Assembly: GCF_900090325.1 (NCBI RefSeq)
Contig: NZ_FMHW01000002.1
Span: 2,976,001-3,040,000 of the forward strand
Direction of reading: 5' to 3'
DNA from: Micromonospora pallida
GTDB lineage: Bacteria; Actinomycetota; Actinomycetes; Mycobacteriales; Micromonosporaceae
DNA: 64,000 nucleotides
Below the pieces are notes generated by a model. The model saw only the letters and a program-made list of their open reading frames with translations. It did not search any database and was not told the origin of the DNA. The translations under genes were made by a program, and so were the position numbers. Shown one piece after another: positions 41,606 to 50,667 of the stretch; position 1 is the stretch's first letter, and each line of letters starts with the position of its first letter.

Positions 41606-42379
41606 TCAGCCGGCCCCGCTGATCTCGGCCAGCACCCGCTGCTGGACGGCCCGCGCCTGCGGGCCGCTCGGCGGCACACCGCCGCTGCGGGCCGCGATCG
41701 ACCGCTCGACCACCTCGGTGCACCAGCCGGCGTCCGCCAGTCGACGGCCGGCCTGTGTCTTCGACAGCCACACCCCGTCCCGGAAGCGCACCAGGGAACG
41801 GCAGGCGCCCAGCACCGCGTCCTCGGCCCCGGGGGCCGGGGCGTCGCCGTCGGGTGTGGGCAGCGCCAGCCACCACCGGAGCGCGTCGACCAGCAGGCGA
41901 CGCAGGTCCGCCGGTGCGGGGTCGGCGAACATCTCGGCGGCGGGCGGTCCGAACAGGACGCGTCCGTGCTGGTGCAGGATGCTGCGGTCGAGCCCGTACC
42001 AGAACAGCCCGTCGGCGGCGGGCCGGTCGGGGCCGTCCACCCCGGCCCGGAACGGCATCGCCCGTCCGGTGTTCAACTCGACCTCGTAGCCGGGCTCGGG
42101 GGTGCCGGAGCGGGTCACCGCCGCGCGGTAGAGGACCAGTTCCAGGCCGCGCGCCGGGCACGGGAGTGCCTCGTGCCGCAGCCGCGCCACCAGCTCCCGG
42201 CCGCGCGCGACCCCCGGCGGGTCCGCGCAGACCAGGGCCACGTCGATGTCGCTGCGGCCCGGTTCGTACGCGTCGAGCGCGAGCGACCCGGCGGCGTACG
42301 CGCCCACCAGGTTGTCGCCCAGCACGTCACGGGCGGCGTCGACCAGCTCGTCAAGGTACGTCTGCACGTCGGGGTCCAT
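41606..42379 (-). CDS. Nucleotidyltransferase-domain protein (AadA-like)
   Basis: The 257-residue protein has the nucleotidyltransferase signature AAGSLALDAYEPGRSDIDVAL (G-S-x-A ... S-D-x-D). The C-terminal helical domain resembles aminoglycoside adenylyltransferases of the ANT(3'')/DUF4111 type. Substrate may be an aminoglycoside or something else; resistance is not demonstrated. The ATG at 42379 begins the conserved region. It is divergent from the GntR gene. Confidence 0.78.
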   Translation of the reverse strand: MDPDVQTYLDELVDAARDVLGDNLVGAYAAGSLALDAYEPGRSDIDVALVCADPPGVARGRELVARLRHEALPCPARGLELVLYRAAVTRSGTPEPGYEVELNTGRAMPFRAGVDGPDRPAADGLFWYGLDRSILHQHGRVLFGPPAAEMFADPAPADLRRLLVDALRWWLALPTPDGDAPAPGAEDAVLGACRSLVRFRDGVWLSKTQAGRRLADAGWCTEVVERSIAARSGGVPPSGPQARAVQQRVLAEISGAG

Positions 42380-42515
42380 GCCCGCATTCTGTCCCGCCCG
42401 CCGGACGGGTGGTAGATCCACTCTCCGGGGCTGCGCGCACGGACCGTACAGGCGAGAATACCGATCGACACGAATGTCTCCGGCTCACGAGGCCGTGGTT
42501 GAGGAGGGAGGCCCC

Positions 42516-43271
42516 ATGGACACGAACTGGTCGGTACGACTCGACACCGAGGCCCGGACGCTCGGGGACCGTACCGCGACCCGCCTCCGGGAGCTGATCC
42601 GGGACGGCGTCTTCGCTCCCGGCGCGCGGCTGCCGGCCGAGCCGGAGCTGGCCCGCCGCCTCGGGGTGAGCCGACCGACCCTGCGCGCGGCCGTCACCGA
42701 ACTGATCGCGGACCTGCTCCTGGTACGTCGTCGTGGTGTCGGCACGTTCGTCTCGGCGGTGCCCCGCTCGACGCACGGTCTGGAGCGGCTGGTCGGCACC
42801 GGGCACGGCATCGCGCTGCTCGGGCGGCGGCCGGGCACCACCGGATTGCGGGTCCGACACGTCGGCGCGGACGCGTCGATCGCCGCCCAGCTGCACGTCG
42901 CGCCGGGCGATCCGCTCGTACGGATCAGCCGTACCCGCACCGCCGACGAGGTGCCGGTGGTGCACTGCGCCGAGTGGATCCCGGCGGACCTGCTGCCCGA
43001 GCCCACCGCGCTCGACGCGTTCGGCGCGGCGGACTCGCTCCACGACCGGCTCGCCGCGCTGGGCCTGCCGCTGCGGCAGGCGGTCGCGCGGCTCGTACCG
43101 GTGCTTCCCGACGCCGACCTGCGCGACCGGCTCGATCTGGCCTCCGACGCGCCGGTGCTGCTGCTCGAGCAGCGGCACTTCCCGGCGACCCGGACGGACC
43201 GGGTGGCGCTGTTCAGCCGGCACTGGTACGACAGCGGACGAATCGACCTCCAGGTCGTCCGTCGGGGCTGA
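42516..43271 (+). CDS. GntR/HutC-family regulator
   Basis: The 251-residue protein has an N-terminal winged helix (LRELIRDGVFAPGARLPAEP ... LGVSRPTLRAAV) and a C-terminal UTRA effector domain containing VRISRTRTADEVPVVHCAEW. The start is fixed by a GAGGAGGGAGG ribosome site. Members respond to sugars, amino acids or related ligands; the target is not evident, and the divergent nucleotidyltransferase gene is one candidate. Confidence 0.87.
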   Translation: MDTNWSVRLDTEARTLGDRTATRLRELIRDGVFAPGARLPAEPELARRLGVSRPTLRAAVTELIADLLLVRRRGVGTFVSAVPRSTHGLERLVGTGHGIALLGRRPGTTGLRVRHVGADASIAAQLHVAPGDPLVRISRTRTADEVPVVHCAEWIPADLLPEPTALDAFGAADSLHDRLAALGLPLRQAVARLVPVLPDADLRDRLDLASDAPVLLLEQRHFPATRTDRVALFSRHWYDSGRIDLQVVRRG

Positions 43272-43352
43272 CCGCCCCCGGGCGACCGGCGCCGCCGTCG
43301 AGGTGGCGTTGCCGGGGCTGCCCGGCCGGGCGCCTCGGCGGGTCCGGGCGGG

Positions 43353-44498
43353 TCAGGCCACCAGCGAAGGCTCGCGCACCACCGTCGGCTGGTCGTCCAC
43401 CGGGCCGGCGGCGGAGCGGTTCGGCAGGGACAGCCGGATCACCTTCCACCACGCCGAGGCCACCTGCTTCGGCAGCGATCCGGTGGTGTACGACAACCCG
43501 TACCGCCGGAAGACCTCGCGTACCTCCGGGGCGATCTCCCGGTAGCGGTTGCTGGGCAGGTCGGGGAAGAGGTGGTGCTCGATCTGGTGGGAGAGGTTGC
43601 CGGCCATCAGGTGCAGCAGCCGGCCACCGCTGATGTTGCCCGAGCCGAGCATTTGCCGCAGGTACCACTCCCCCTTCGTCTCCCCCTCGATGGAGGTCTT
43701 CTCGAAGGTCTCCACCCCGCTGGGGAAGTGCCCGCACATGATCACCGAGTGGCTCCACACGTTGCGGATCAGGTTCGCGGTGAAGGTGGCGGCCAGGGTG
43801 CTGAGGAAGGACGGCCCGGACAGCAGCGGGTGGAGGACATAGTCCTTGAGCACCTGGCGGCGGATCTTGCGCAGCACCGCCTTGGCGCGGCTCCGGAACA
43901 CCGGGTCCCGGGTGCTCTTCTCCTGGAGGTGACGGCCCAGCTCCAGGTCGTACGCGGCGATGCCGTACTCGAAGAAGCAGGCGTTGAGCAGGTTCCAGAA
44001 CGGCTGGCCCAGGTGCATCGGCTGCCAGGGCTGGTCCTCGTCGACCCGCATGATGCCGTAGCCGAGGTCGTTGTCCCGGCCGACGACGTTGGTGTACTTG
44101 TGGTGCAGCTCGTTGTGCGACTGCTTCCACTGCTCGGCCGGGGAGACGTGGTCCCATTCCCAGGTGGTCGAGTGGATCTTCGGGTCGCGCATCCAGTCCC
44201 ACTGGCCGTGCAGGACGTTGTGCCCGATCTCCATGTTCTCCAGGATCTTCGCCACCGCCAGGCCGGCGGTGCCGACCACCCAGGCGGGCGGAAAGAGCGA
44301 GAAGAGCAGTACGGCCCGGCTGCCCAGTTCCAGCTTGCGCTGGGTGCCGATGACCCGGCGGATGTACGCGGCGTCCCGCTCACCCCGGTTGGCCATGACC
44401 CGGTCCCGAATCGCGTCGAGCTCGGCGGCGAGCGCCTCGATGTCCGCCGGGGTGAGGTGGGCGATCGGATTGTGCGGCTTCTTCTGGATCACGGTCAT
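43353..44498 (-). CDS. DesA3-like membrane acyl-CoA desaturase
   Basis: The 381-residue protein has the three histidine boxes of membrane di-iron desaturases (GHNVLHGQWD, NELHHKYTN, HQIEHHLFP) and several hydrophobic segments. With the ferredoxin reductase encoded 17 bases upstream it matches the mycobacterial DesA3 (Rv3229c)/Rv3230c pair that converts stearoyl-CoA to oleoyl-CoA. It is likely under control of the divergent PucR-type regulator. Length is normal for the family. Confidence 0.9.
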   Translation of the reverse strand: MTVIQKKPHNPIAHLTPADIEALAAELDAIRDRVMANRGERDAAYIRRVIGTQRKLELGSRAVLLFSLFPPAWVVGTAGLAVAKILENMEIGHNVLHGQWDWMRDPKIHSTTWEWDHVSPAEQWKQSHNELHHKYTNVVGRDNDLGYGIMRVDEDQPWQPMHLGQPFWNLLNACFFEYGIAAYDLELGRHLQEKSTRDPVFRSRAKAVLRKIRRQVLKDYVLHPLLSGPSFLSTLAATFTANLIRNVWSHSVIMCGHFPSGVETFEKTSIEGETKGEWYLRQMLGSGNISGGRLLHLMAGNLSHQIEHHLFPDLPSNRYREIAPEVREVFRRYGLSYTTGSLPKQVASAWWKVIRLSLPNRSAAGPVDDQPTVVREPSLVA

Positions 44499-44515
44499 GC
44501 ACGCAACTCCCGTCG

Positions 44516-45607
44516 TCAGAGGTCGATGTCGCAGGGGCCGGCCGCCGCCGACACACAGGTCTGGACGAGCACGCCGTCGCCGGGCAGTGCGGTGGTCAGT
44601 TCCCCGGTACGCAGGTCACGAACCGCCCCCTGGCGCAACGGCAGGACGCAGCCGAAGCAGATGCCCATCCGGCAGCCGGAGGGCATCAGCACCCCGGCCT
44701 CCTCGCCCGCGTCGAGCAGCGCCCGGGATCCGTCGGCCTGGACGGTGACGCCGCTGCGGGTGAAGGTGACCGGCCCGCCCTCGCCGGCGGTGATCACGGT
44801 CGGGCGGAACCGCTCGGTGTGCAGCCGGTCGGCGGCGCCGGCGTCGGCCCAGTGCCGCTCGACCGCGTCGAGCAGCCCGACCGGGCCGCAGGCCCAGGTC
44901 TGCCGGTCGAGGTGGTCCGGCACGAGGTCGGCGAGTTCGGTCACGTCGAGCTGCCCGTCGCGGTCGGTGTGCCGCTCGACCAGGCGCAGGACGCCCTGCG
45001 CGGCGAGATCGCGCAGCTCGGCACCGAAGATCACGTCGGTCGGGGTGGGCGCGGAGTGCACCAGGACGACGTCGCTGTCGGCCAGGGCGCCGCAGCGCAG
45101 CATCCCCATGACCGGGGTGACGCCGCTGCCGGCGGTGACGAACAGGACCCGGGGCGGTGCCGGCCGGGGCAGGACGAAGTCCCCCTGCGCCTGGTCGAGC
45201 TGGACGATGGTGCCGGGCCGGACCCGCCGGACGAGGTGGTTGCTGACCACGCCGTCCGGGATCGCCTTGACGGTGATCGTGACGGGGGCGTTGCCCCGCC
45301 CGGGGGGTGCGGTGAGCGAGTACGCCCGCCACTGGCGCACCCCGTCGACGTCCACGCCGAGCCGGACGTACTGGCCGGGCAGGTGACCACGCCAGCCGCG
45401 TCCTGGACGGATCACGACGGTCGCCGCGTCGGGGGTCTCCGGCCGGACGTCGAGGATCCGACCACGCAGGTCGGCCCCGGCGCGCAACGGTGCGACGAGG
45501 TCGAGGTAGTCGTCGGGCAGGAGCGGGGTGGTGACCGCGCCGGCGAGCCGCAGGAGCCGGTCCCGGAGGGGCATCCGGGTGGACCGACGCGAAACGGTGG
45601 TGGCCAT
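44516..45607 (-). CDS. Ferredoxin reductase with C-terminal 2Fe-2S domain (desaturase electron donor)
   Basis: The 363-residue protein has an FAD-binding barrel (QYVRLGVDVDGVRQWRAYSL), an NAD(P) domain (FVTAGSGVTPVMGML) and a C-terminal plant-type 2Fe-2S centre (GCRMGICFGC ... QTC). This is the Rv3230c architecture, which feeds electrons to DesA3. It is first in an operon with the desaturase. The ATG at 45607 lies 85 bases from the divergent regulator start. Confidence 0.9.
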   Translation of the reverse strand: MATTVSRRSTRMPLRDRLLRLAGAVTTPLLPDDYLDLVAPLRAGADLRGRILDVRPETPDAATVVIRPGRGWRGHLPGQYVRLGVDVDGVRQWRAYSLTAPPGRGNAPVTITVKAIPDGVVSNHLVRRVRPGTIVQLDQAQGDFVLPRPAPPRVLFVTAGSGVTPVMGMLRCGALADSDVVLVHSAPTPTDVIFGAELRDLAAQGVLRLVERHTDRDGQLDVTELADLVPDHLDRQTWACGPVGLLDAVERHWADAGAADRLHTERFRPTVITAGEGGPVTFTRSGVTVQADGSRALLDAGEEAGVLMPSGCRMGICFGCVLPLRQGAVRDLRTGELTTALPGDGVLVQTCVSAAAGPCDIDL

Positions 45608-45631
45608 GTCACCATGGTGACCGCACCATTC

Positions 45632-45679
45632 GTACAAAATCTTGGCTCGGCAGGGTAAAAAGGGCCTGCCTTCTTGTAC
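45632..45679. promoter_or_regulatory. Nested inverted repeats in the divergent desaturase/PucR promoter
   Basis: GTACAA (45632-45637) pairs with TTGTAC (45674-45679), and inside these GGCAGG (45649-45654) pairs with CCTGCC (45665-45670). They lie in the 85-base space between the reductase/desaturase operon and its divergent regulator. This is a likely operator region. Confidence 0.5.
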
Positions 45680-45692
45680 CGAGGGAACAAAC

Positions 45693-46937
45693 ATGTCAGA
45701 GACCTTCCGTTCCACCCGCGAGGCGGCCCGGCTGGCCCTGGACGAGCGGGTGGCCCGGGAGTTGCAGGACCGGCTACCGCTGCTGGCCGAACGAACGGTG
45801 ACCGCGATCACCGGCGAGGTGCCCAGCTACTCCGGCACGCTCACCGGCCAGATGCGCGACAAGATCTCCAACGCCGTGCAGATCGCCCTGGGCACCTTCC
45901 TCAACCTGCTCGCCCACCCCCAGGGCAGCGACCCGAGCACACCGCTGGCCCCGGCGCTGGAGGCGGCGTACGCCCTGGGCAGCGGCGAGGCGCGCGCCGG
46001 CCGCAGCATGGACGCGCTGCTGGCCGCGTACCGGATCGGGGCCCGGGTCGCCTGGCGGGAGATGTCCACCACCACGGTCCGCAGCGGGCTGCCCGCCGCG
46101 ACGGTGGCGGAGTTCGCCGAACTGCTCTTCGCCTACATCGACGAACTCTCCGCCGCCAGCGTGGCCGGGCACGCCGACGAGCTGGCCAGCGCCGGGCGGG
46201 CCCGACGGCGCAACCTGGAGCGGCTGGCCCAGCACCTGCTCACCGGTGAGCCCGAGGATGTGCTGCTGGCCAGCGCCGAACGGGCGGACTGGCCGCCGCC
46301 GCAGACGCTCACCGCCGTCCTGGTTCCCCGGGCGAACCTGCGCGTGCCGCTGGCCCTGCTCAGTTCGCAGACCCTCGAGGCCGGTGAAGACCTGCCCGGA
46401 GCGGAGGCGGGCGCGGAGACCGCCGTGCTGCTCGTCCCGGACATGCACGGTGCCCGGCGCCGGCAGTTGGCCCGGGTACTGCACGGACGCCGGGCGGTGC
46501 TGGGGCCGTCCCGCCCCTGGCAGCGGGTCGCCGTGTCGTTCCGGCGGGCCTGCCGCCTGCTGGCCCTGGGCGTCGACCCGCCGACGGACGGCGCGCCGCT
46601 GGACACCGAGCACCACCTGGCCGAGCTGGTGCTCGGCGCGGACCCGGAGGGGCTGGCCGACCTGCGCACGCGGGCGCTCGAGCCGCTGGCGTCACTGCCG
46701 CCGGCCACCGCACACCGGCTCGCCGAGACGCTGCGGTCGTGGCTACTGCGGCACGGCCGACGCGACGACGTCGCGGCCGATCTCTTCGTCCATCCGCAGA
46801 CCGTCCGGTACCGGATGGGCCAGCTCCGGGAGTTGTACGGGGATCGGCTCACCGACCCGGCCTCGGTGCTGGAGCTGACCCTGGCCCTGGCCTTCTGGCA
46901 GCCCACGTTGACGGTCGACACCGTCGAGGCGGGCTGA
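45693..46937 (+). CDS. PucR/CdaR-type helix-turn-helix regulator
   Basis: The 414-residue protein has an N-terminal helical sensor-like region (RsbR/GGDEF-like linker), a middle variable domain and a C-terminal PucR HTH_30 domain, visible as LRSWLLRHGRRDDVAADLF followed by HPQTVRYRMGQLRELYG. This arrangement matches regulators next to DesA3-type desaturase genes in actinobacteria. GAGGGAAC precedes the ATG. It probably controls the divergent desaturase operon. Confidence 0.85.
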   Translation: MSETFRSTREAARLALDERVARELQDRLPLLAERTVTAITGEVPSYSGTLTGQMRDKISNAVQIALGTFLNLLAHPQGSDPSTPLAPALEAAYALGSGEARAGRSMDALLAAYRIGARVAWREMSTTTVRSGLPAATVAEFAELLFAYIDELSAASVAGHADELASAGRARRRNLERLAQHLLTGEPEDVLLASAERADWPPPQTLTAVLVPRANLRVPLALLSSQTLEAGEDLPGAEAGAETAVLLVPDMHGARRRQLARVLHGRRAVLGPSRPWQRVAVSFRRACRLLALGVDPPTDGAPLDTEHHLAELVLGADPEGLADLRTRALEPLASLPPATAHRLAETLRSWLLRHGRRDDVAADLFVHPQTVRYRMGQLRELYGDRLTDPASVLELTLALAFWQPTLTVDTVEAG

Positions 46938-46996
46938 CGCAGCGGGCCTGCCGACCTACGGCCCGAGCGCCACCGGCCCGGTACTAGCCTGGCCCG

Positions 46997-47410
46997 GTGG
47001 ACAGTGCGAACAAGACCCGGCCCACCGACGGCGACGTAGCCGCCTTCCTGGCCGCGGTTCCCGACGAGCGGCGACGCGCGGACGGCCAGTTCCTGGCCGG
47101 CCTGATGAGTGAGGTCACCGGCGAGCCGCCGGTGATGTGGGGCCCCTCCATCGTCGGCTTCGGCTCCCGGCACTACCGCTACGCCTCGGGGCGGGAGGGC
47201 GACGTCGCCGCTGTCTCGTTCTCCCCCCGCAAGGCCCAGACCGTGCTCTACCTGACCGGCGTGCCGGAGGACTACGCGGACCTGTTGGCCCGCCTCGGAC
47301 CGCACACCATGGGCAAGGGCTGTCTCTACCTGAAGCGCGTCGACCAGGCCGACCCGACCGCGCTACGCGAGATCATCGAGCGCTCCCACCAGGCCGCGCA
47401 GACCGGCTAG
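46997..47410 (+). CDS. DUF1801 protein
   Basis: The 137-residue protein contains the DUF1801 pattern: EPPVMWGPSIVGFGSRHYRY, FSPRKAQTVLYL and MGKGCLYLKRVDQAD. The function is unknown. Members are small soluble proteins. It starts with GTG and stands alone. Confidence 0.85.
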   Translation: MDSANKTRPTDGDVAAFLAAVPDERRRADGQFLAGLMSEVTGEPPVMWGPSIVGFGSRHYRYASGREGDVAAVSFSPRKAQTVLYLTGVPEDYADLLARLGPHTMGKGCLYLKRVDQADPTALREIIERSHQAAQTG

Positions 47411-47457
47411 GCCCCCCAACCACCACCGAACTTCCTGGTCAGCGCCAAATCGGAGCC

Positions 47458-47486
47458 TTGACGCATTGATGGACCTCATTTAATTT
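47458..47486 (+). promoter_or_regulatory. Sigma-70-type promoter of the secreted small protein
   Basis: TTGACG (47458-47463), a 17-base spacer and TAATTT (47481-47486) lie in a conspicuously AT-rich stretch 60 bases before the ATG at 47546. Confidence 0.6.
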
Positions 47487-47545
47487 AGTTAATTAACAGC
47501 TGCGACATGTCTCGGCTACCGGCCCTTCACAAGGAGAGGAAAGTC

Positions 47546-48016
47546 ATGCGACACCGCAAGCTGATCGCACTCTCTGCACTGGCCATCGTCTTCGCCGGTG
47601 GGCAGCCGGCCTATGCCGCCACCAACACGGTCGACGGCAGCATCACCGCCGGCAGCTCGGTCTGCAGTTGGACCAACGGTCGGACCAGCGCCAATCCGCC
47701 GAGCACGCTGACCATCGACCGCACGAGCATCAACCCGCCCGGCGGCAACCTGTCGTGCAGCAGCGGCTCGACCGTGGCGCTCAACAACAGCCCCACCGTG
47801 ACGTTCAACGACACCAACGCCACCGCCACCGCGGACGCCGTCGACGTGAGCGTCACCATCGGGATCACCTGCCGGTACCGGGTCACCAACCCGGTCTTCA
47901 ACCGCCAGGGCACCACCCGCGACTACGTCGGCGGCCCGTACACCGCCAGCCGGGTCTCCGGGTTCCTCTGTCCCAGCACCACCACGATCGACCGGGCGGT
48001 GCTCTCCTTCCGCTGA
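47546..48016 (+). CDS. Small secreted protein of unknown function
   Basis: The 156-residue protein has a clear signal peptide (MRHRK, then LIALSALAIVFAGG, cleavage near AYA-AT at residue 25). The mature part is rich in Thr, Ser and Asn with four spaced cysteines (VCSW, LSCSS, ITCRY, FLCPS), likely two disulfides, and beta-strand-like periodicity. I do not recognise the family. AAGGAGAGG precedes the ATG, and a promoter and terminator flank it, so it is a single-gene unit that may be well expressed. Confidence 0.78.
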   Translation: MRHRKLIALSALAIVFAGGQPAYAATNTVDGSITAGSSVCSWTNGRTSANPPSTLTIDRTSINPPGGNLSCSSGSTVALNNSPTVTFNDTNATATADAVDVSVTIGITCRYRVTNPVFNRQGTTRDYVGGPYTASRVSGFLCPSTTTIDRAVLSFR

Positions 48017-48027
48017 AACATCACACC

Positions 48028-48055
48028 GGTGAGGCTCCCCCTCGGGGGCCTCACC
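48028..48055 (+). terminator. Hairpin terminator
   Basis: GGTGAGGC-TCCCC and its complement form a stem around a CTC loop just after the secreted protein stop. A second GTGAGG/CCTCAC hairpin follows at 48065-48084, overlapping the end of the convergent gene. Confidence 0.65.
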
Positions 48056-48080
48056 CCGACGGCGGTGAGGGCCGAAAGCC

Positions 48081-48878
48081 TCACTCCCAGACGGTCACCC
48101 GGACGGTGAGCTGCTTCTCCACCGACCTGGTCACCACCAGCAGCGCGTAGCGCCCGGCCGACGTGACCACACAGACTCCCCGCCCCTCCAGCAGCCGGTC
48201 ACCCACCGGACGGGCCGACGGATCGCCGTACCGGGCACGGACACAGTCGGTACGCCGCCATGGTCCGTCACCCGACAGCGCCGCCGCGTACTTCGGATCC
48301 TCCCGGCTGACCAGCACGTTGTTGTTGGCGTCGTCCCGCCAGGAGGCGTACCCGGCGTCGCGGTCGGGTCCCCAGTCGTCCCGGGTCGGATTCCAGTCGG
48401 CGGCCATCGAGTCCAGGTCGTACGCGGTGTAGTCGGCCATGACCAGCGTCCCGCTCCGCCGCACCTGCGCCTCGACCTGGGCGGTGGTCGGCGGGGGTTG
48501 CGGGGGTGTGGTCCGGTCCGGTTCGGGCGCGGGCCCAGTGGGCTCGATCGGGTCATCGGACGGACCGTCGCTCGTCACCGGGCCACCCGACTCCCCGCGA
48601 TCCGAGGACGGCCCGCCGGGCAACGGGGTGGCGTCAGGGCGACTGCTGACGGTCGCGGGAGTCGGTGACGCGGAGGCGCTCGGCGCGGGACCGGACCAGG
48701 CGTGCCGCACCAGTTTCGCGCCCTGGGCCCACACTGCGCCGATGACGAGCGGGACCAGCGCCGCGACGACCGCCGTCTTGAGCTGCCAGCCCTGCCACCA
48801 CCTGCGCCGTCCGGGCGCCGGGGTACGCGGACGCAGTCGCTGCGGTACCGGATCGGGCTTCGGCTGACGACGTCGCAT
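48081..48878 (-). CDS. Membrane-anchored hypothetical protein
   Basis: The 265-residue protein has a basic N-terminus, one membrane helix (TAVVAALVPLVIGAVWAQG, about 35-55), a long Ser/Pro/Thr/Gly-rich linker to about residue 125, then a folded C-terminal domain with two cysteines (RTDCVRARYGD and GVCVVTS), probably a disulfide, outside the membrane. I do not recognise the domain. AGGAG precedes the ATG at 48878. Its neighbours give no function. Confidence 0.72.
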   Translation of the reverse strand: MRRRQPKPDPVPQRLRPRTPAPGRRRWWQGWQLKTAVVAALVPLVIGAVWAQGAKLVRHAWSGPAPSASASPTPATVSSRPDATPLPGGPSSDRGESGGPVTSDGPSDDPIEPTGPAPEPDRTTPPQPPPTTAQVEAQVRRSGTLVMADYTAYDLDSMAADWNPTRDDWGPDRDAGYASWRDDANNNVLVSREDPKYAAALSGDGPWRRTDCVRARYGDPSARPVGDRLLEGRGVCVVTSAGRYALLVVTRSVEKQLTVRVTVWE

Positions 48879-49164
48879 GGCTGCTCCTGTCCACAGCAGA
48901 CACCAGCTCCACCTGGCCGCTGATGGTAGGGACACGCGGCAACCACCGTCGATGGGACGAGCGCGTCGAACCCGCCAACCGGCCGGCGCCCGCCGCGCCC
49001 CACCGAGCCGGCCCGCAGCGCCCGTACGGGCAGCCTCGGTCGGCCTGGTGGGAGTTCAACCGCCAGGCACCACCCGCGCGCCGGCCAACTTGTTCCCGTG
49101 GACGGCGGTCAGGTGTCCGTACGCTGACCTCCGGCCGGACCGGCACCCCGACCCGGAACGCCGG

Positions 49165-49812
49165 TCAGTCCCGGAGCGCGTCCCGCACGCCCGGGTCCGC
49201 CGGTGAGACCACGGCCGGGGGTCGACGCCGCACCGCGTCCCACGCCGCCTTCCCGCTGGCGAAGTAGTCCCGGACCGTCTTCCCCACGAGCAGCGTCGCC
49301 GAACAGTCGTCGCAGCGCGCGGCCACCCCGTCGGCGTCGAGACCGACGTGCCGGCACAGCGTCACCGCGCGGGCCAGGTGGTACGACTGGGTCACCACCA
49401 GCACCCGGGTGACTCCGTACACCTCCCGGACGCGCACACAACTGTCGTACGTGTCCAGGCCGTGCGGGTCGGCGACGACCCGACGGGGATCGACGCCCAG
49501 CCGTTCGGTCAGGTACGCGGTCATCACTGAAGTCTCGTCGCCCGACGTACCCCCGCCGTCCCCGGACACCAGGACCACCCGGGCCCGACCGTCGCGCACG
49601 AGTTCGGCGGCGGTCTGCAACCGGCCGGACAGCCGCGCCCCCGGCTCGCGACCGTCCTGCGCGACCGCCGTCCCGAGCACGACGACCACGTCCGCGGTGG
49701 GCGCGTCGGAGGCGTCGTACAGGTGGCCCTGCGCGGAAATCGTCGTCCACAACCAGGGAGCGCTGGCAAGCAGCAGCGCGACGACACCGACACCGACGAC
49801 ACGTCGCCGCAT
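49165..49812 (-). CDS. YdcF/SanA-like DUF218 protein
   Basis: The 215-residue protein has an N-terminal hydrophobic anchor (VVGVGVVALLLASAPWLW) and a DUF218 domain: ADVVVVLGTAV, then RVVLVSGDGGG, DTYDSC and VTQSYHLARA. DUF218 proteins are membrane-associated and implicated in envelope integrity and vancomycin tolerance in E. coli (SanA). A longer start upstream is possible. Confidence 0.82.
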   Translation of the reverse strand: MRRRVVGVGVVALLLASAPWLWTTISAQGHLYDASDAPTADVVVVLGTAVAQDGREPGARLSGRLQTAAELVRDGRARVVLVSGDGGGTSGDETSVMTAYLTERLGVDPRRVVADPHGLDTYDSCVRVREVYGVTRVLVVTQSYHLARAVTLCRHVGLDADGVAARCDDCSATLLVGKTVRDYFASGKAAWDAVRRRPPAVVSPADPGVRDALRD

Positions 49813-49957
49813 CCGACGTGCGCCGAAAACCCTGCCACCCACTCCGGTCCTCCCCCACAGAACCCGGCCAGGACCATGATCGTAACGGCGGCGCACCGTG
49901 GTGACCGGCCGAGCTTCGGGTCGCCCGAAACCCAGCAGTCCAGGAAGGATGTTGCTC

Positions 49958-50645
49958 ATGCGGTTGTTCGATGGTGTGCTGCTGGACTGGAGCGGGACCC
50001 TCGTGCACGATCCCGAGCCCAGCGAACGGGGTCCGCTGGGCGCTCCGACGGTTGCACCGTCCCTGCGCCGACGCCGTGGTGAACCCGCTGGTCGACCGAC
50101 TGGAGCAGGCCCTCCAGCTACCGGAGGTCGTGGACGCGTTGCGCGGCCAGGATTGCAGCCCATAGCGGCATCGCAGCGGCGAGATGCTCTGGTACGCCGC
50201 AGCCGGGCTCGACGCCGAACTGGCCGAGCAGCTGTACGACTTCGACGCGCACGCCCCGAACCGGCCGCTCTACCCCGACGTCCTCGACGTCCTGCGCCGC
50301 CTCCGCGCTGCTCGGATCCGGCTGGTGGTGCTCAGCGACATCCACCTCGACCTACGTCCGCTGCTGGCGTACCACGGTGCGGCTGACCTCCTCGACGGAT
50401 ACGTCCTGTCGTGCGAGCACGGTCTGCAGAAACCTGATCCACGGCTCTTCCTGATCGGCCTCCGGACGCTGGGCACCACGCCGCAGCGGACCCTGATGGT
50501 GGGAGACCTCGCCACGAACGACGGCGGGGCCACCGAGGTGGGCATCACCACGCTGATCCTGCCGCGCGTCCTCGCGCGCCCCGACCGGCCACGGCTCGAC
50601 CACCTCGTGCGGCTTGTCGTACCGCAGGAGGCGGCGACCGGCTGA
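49958..50645 (+). pseudogene. HAD-superfamily hydrolase, frameshifted and with a nonsense codon
   Basis: The gene starts at an ATG with AAGGAT upstream and reads MRLFDGVLLDWSGTLVHDPE, the HAD motif I region (with DWSGT in place of DxDGT). Just after PSERG an extra G in a run of four near 50027 shifts the frame; the next frame continues sensibly (RWALRRLHRP ... LPEVVDALRGQDCSP) but meets TAG at 50163-50165. Beyond it the same frame gives the rest of a HAD protein, with motif II (LVVLSDIHLD), KPDPRLF and motif IV (MVGDLATNDGG). Two independent lesions argue for a real pseudogene rather than one sequencing error. Confidence 0.78.
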
Positions 50646-50667
50646 GGTTCTGGCCGCCGGTCACGGT

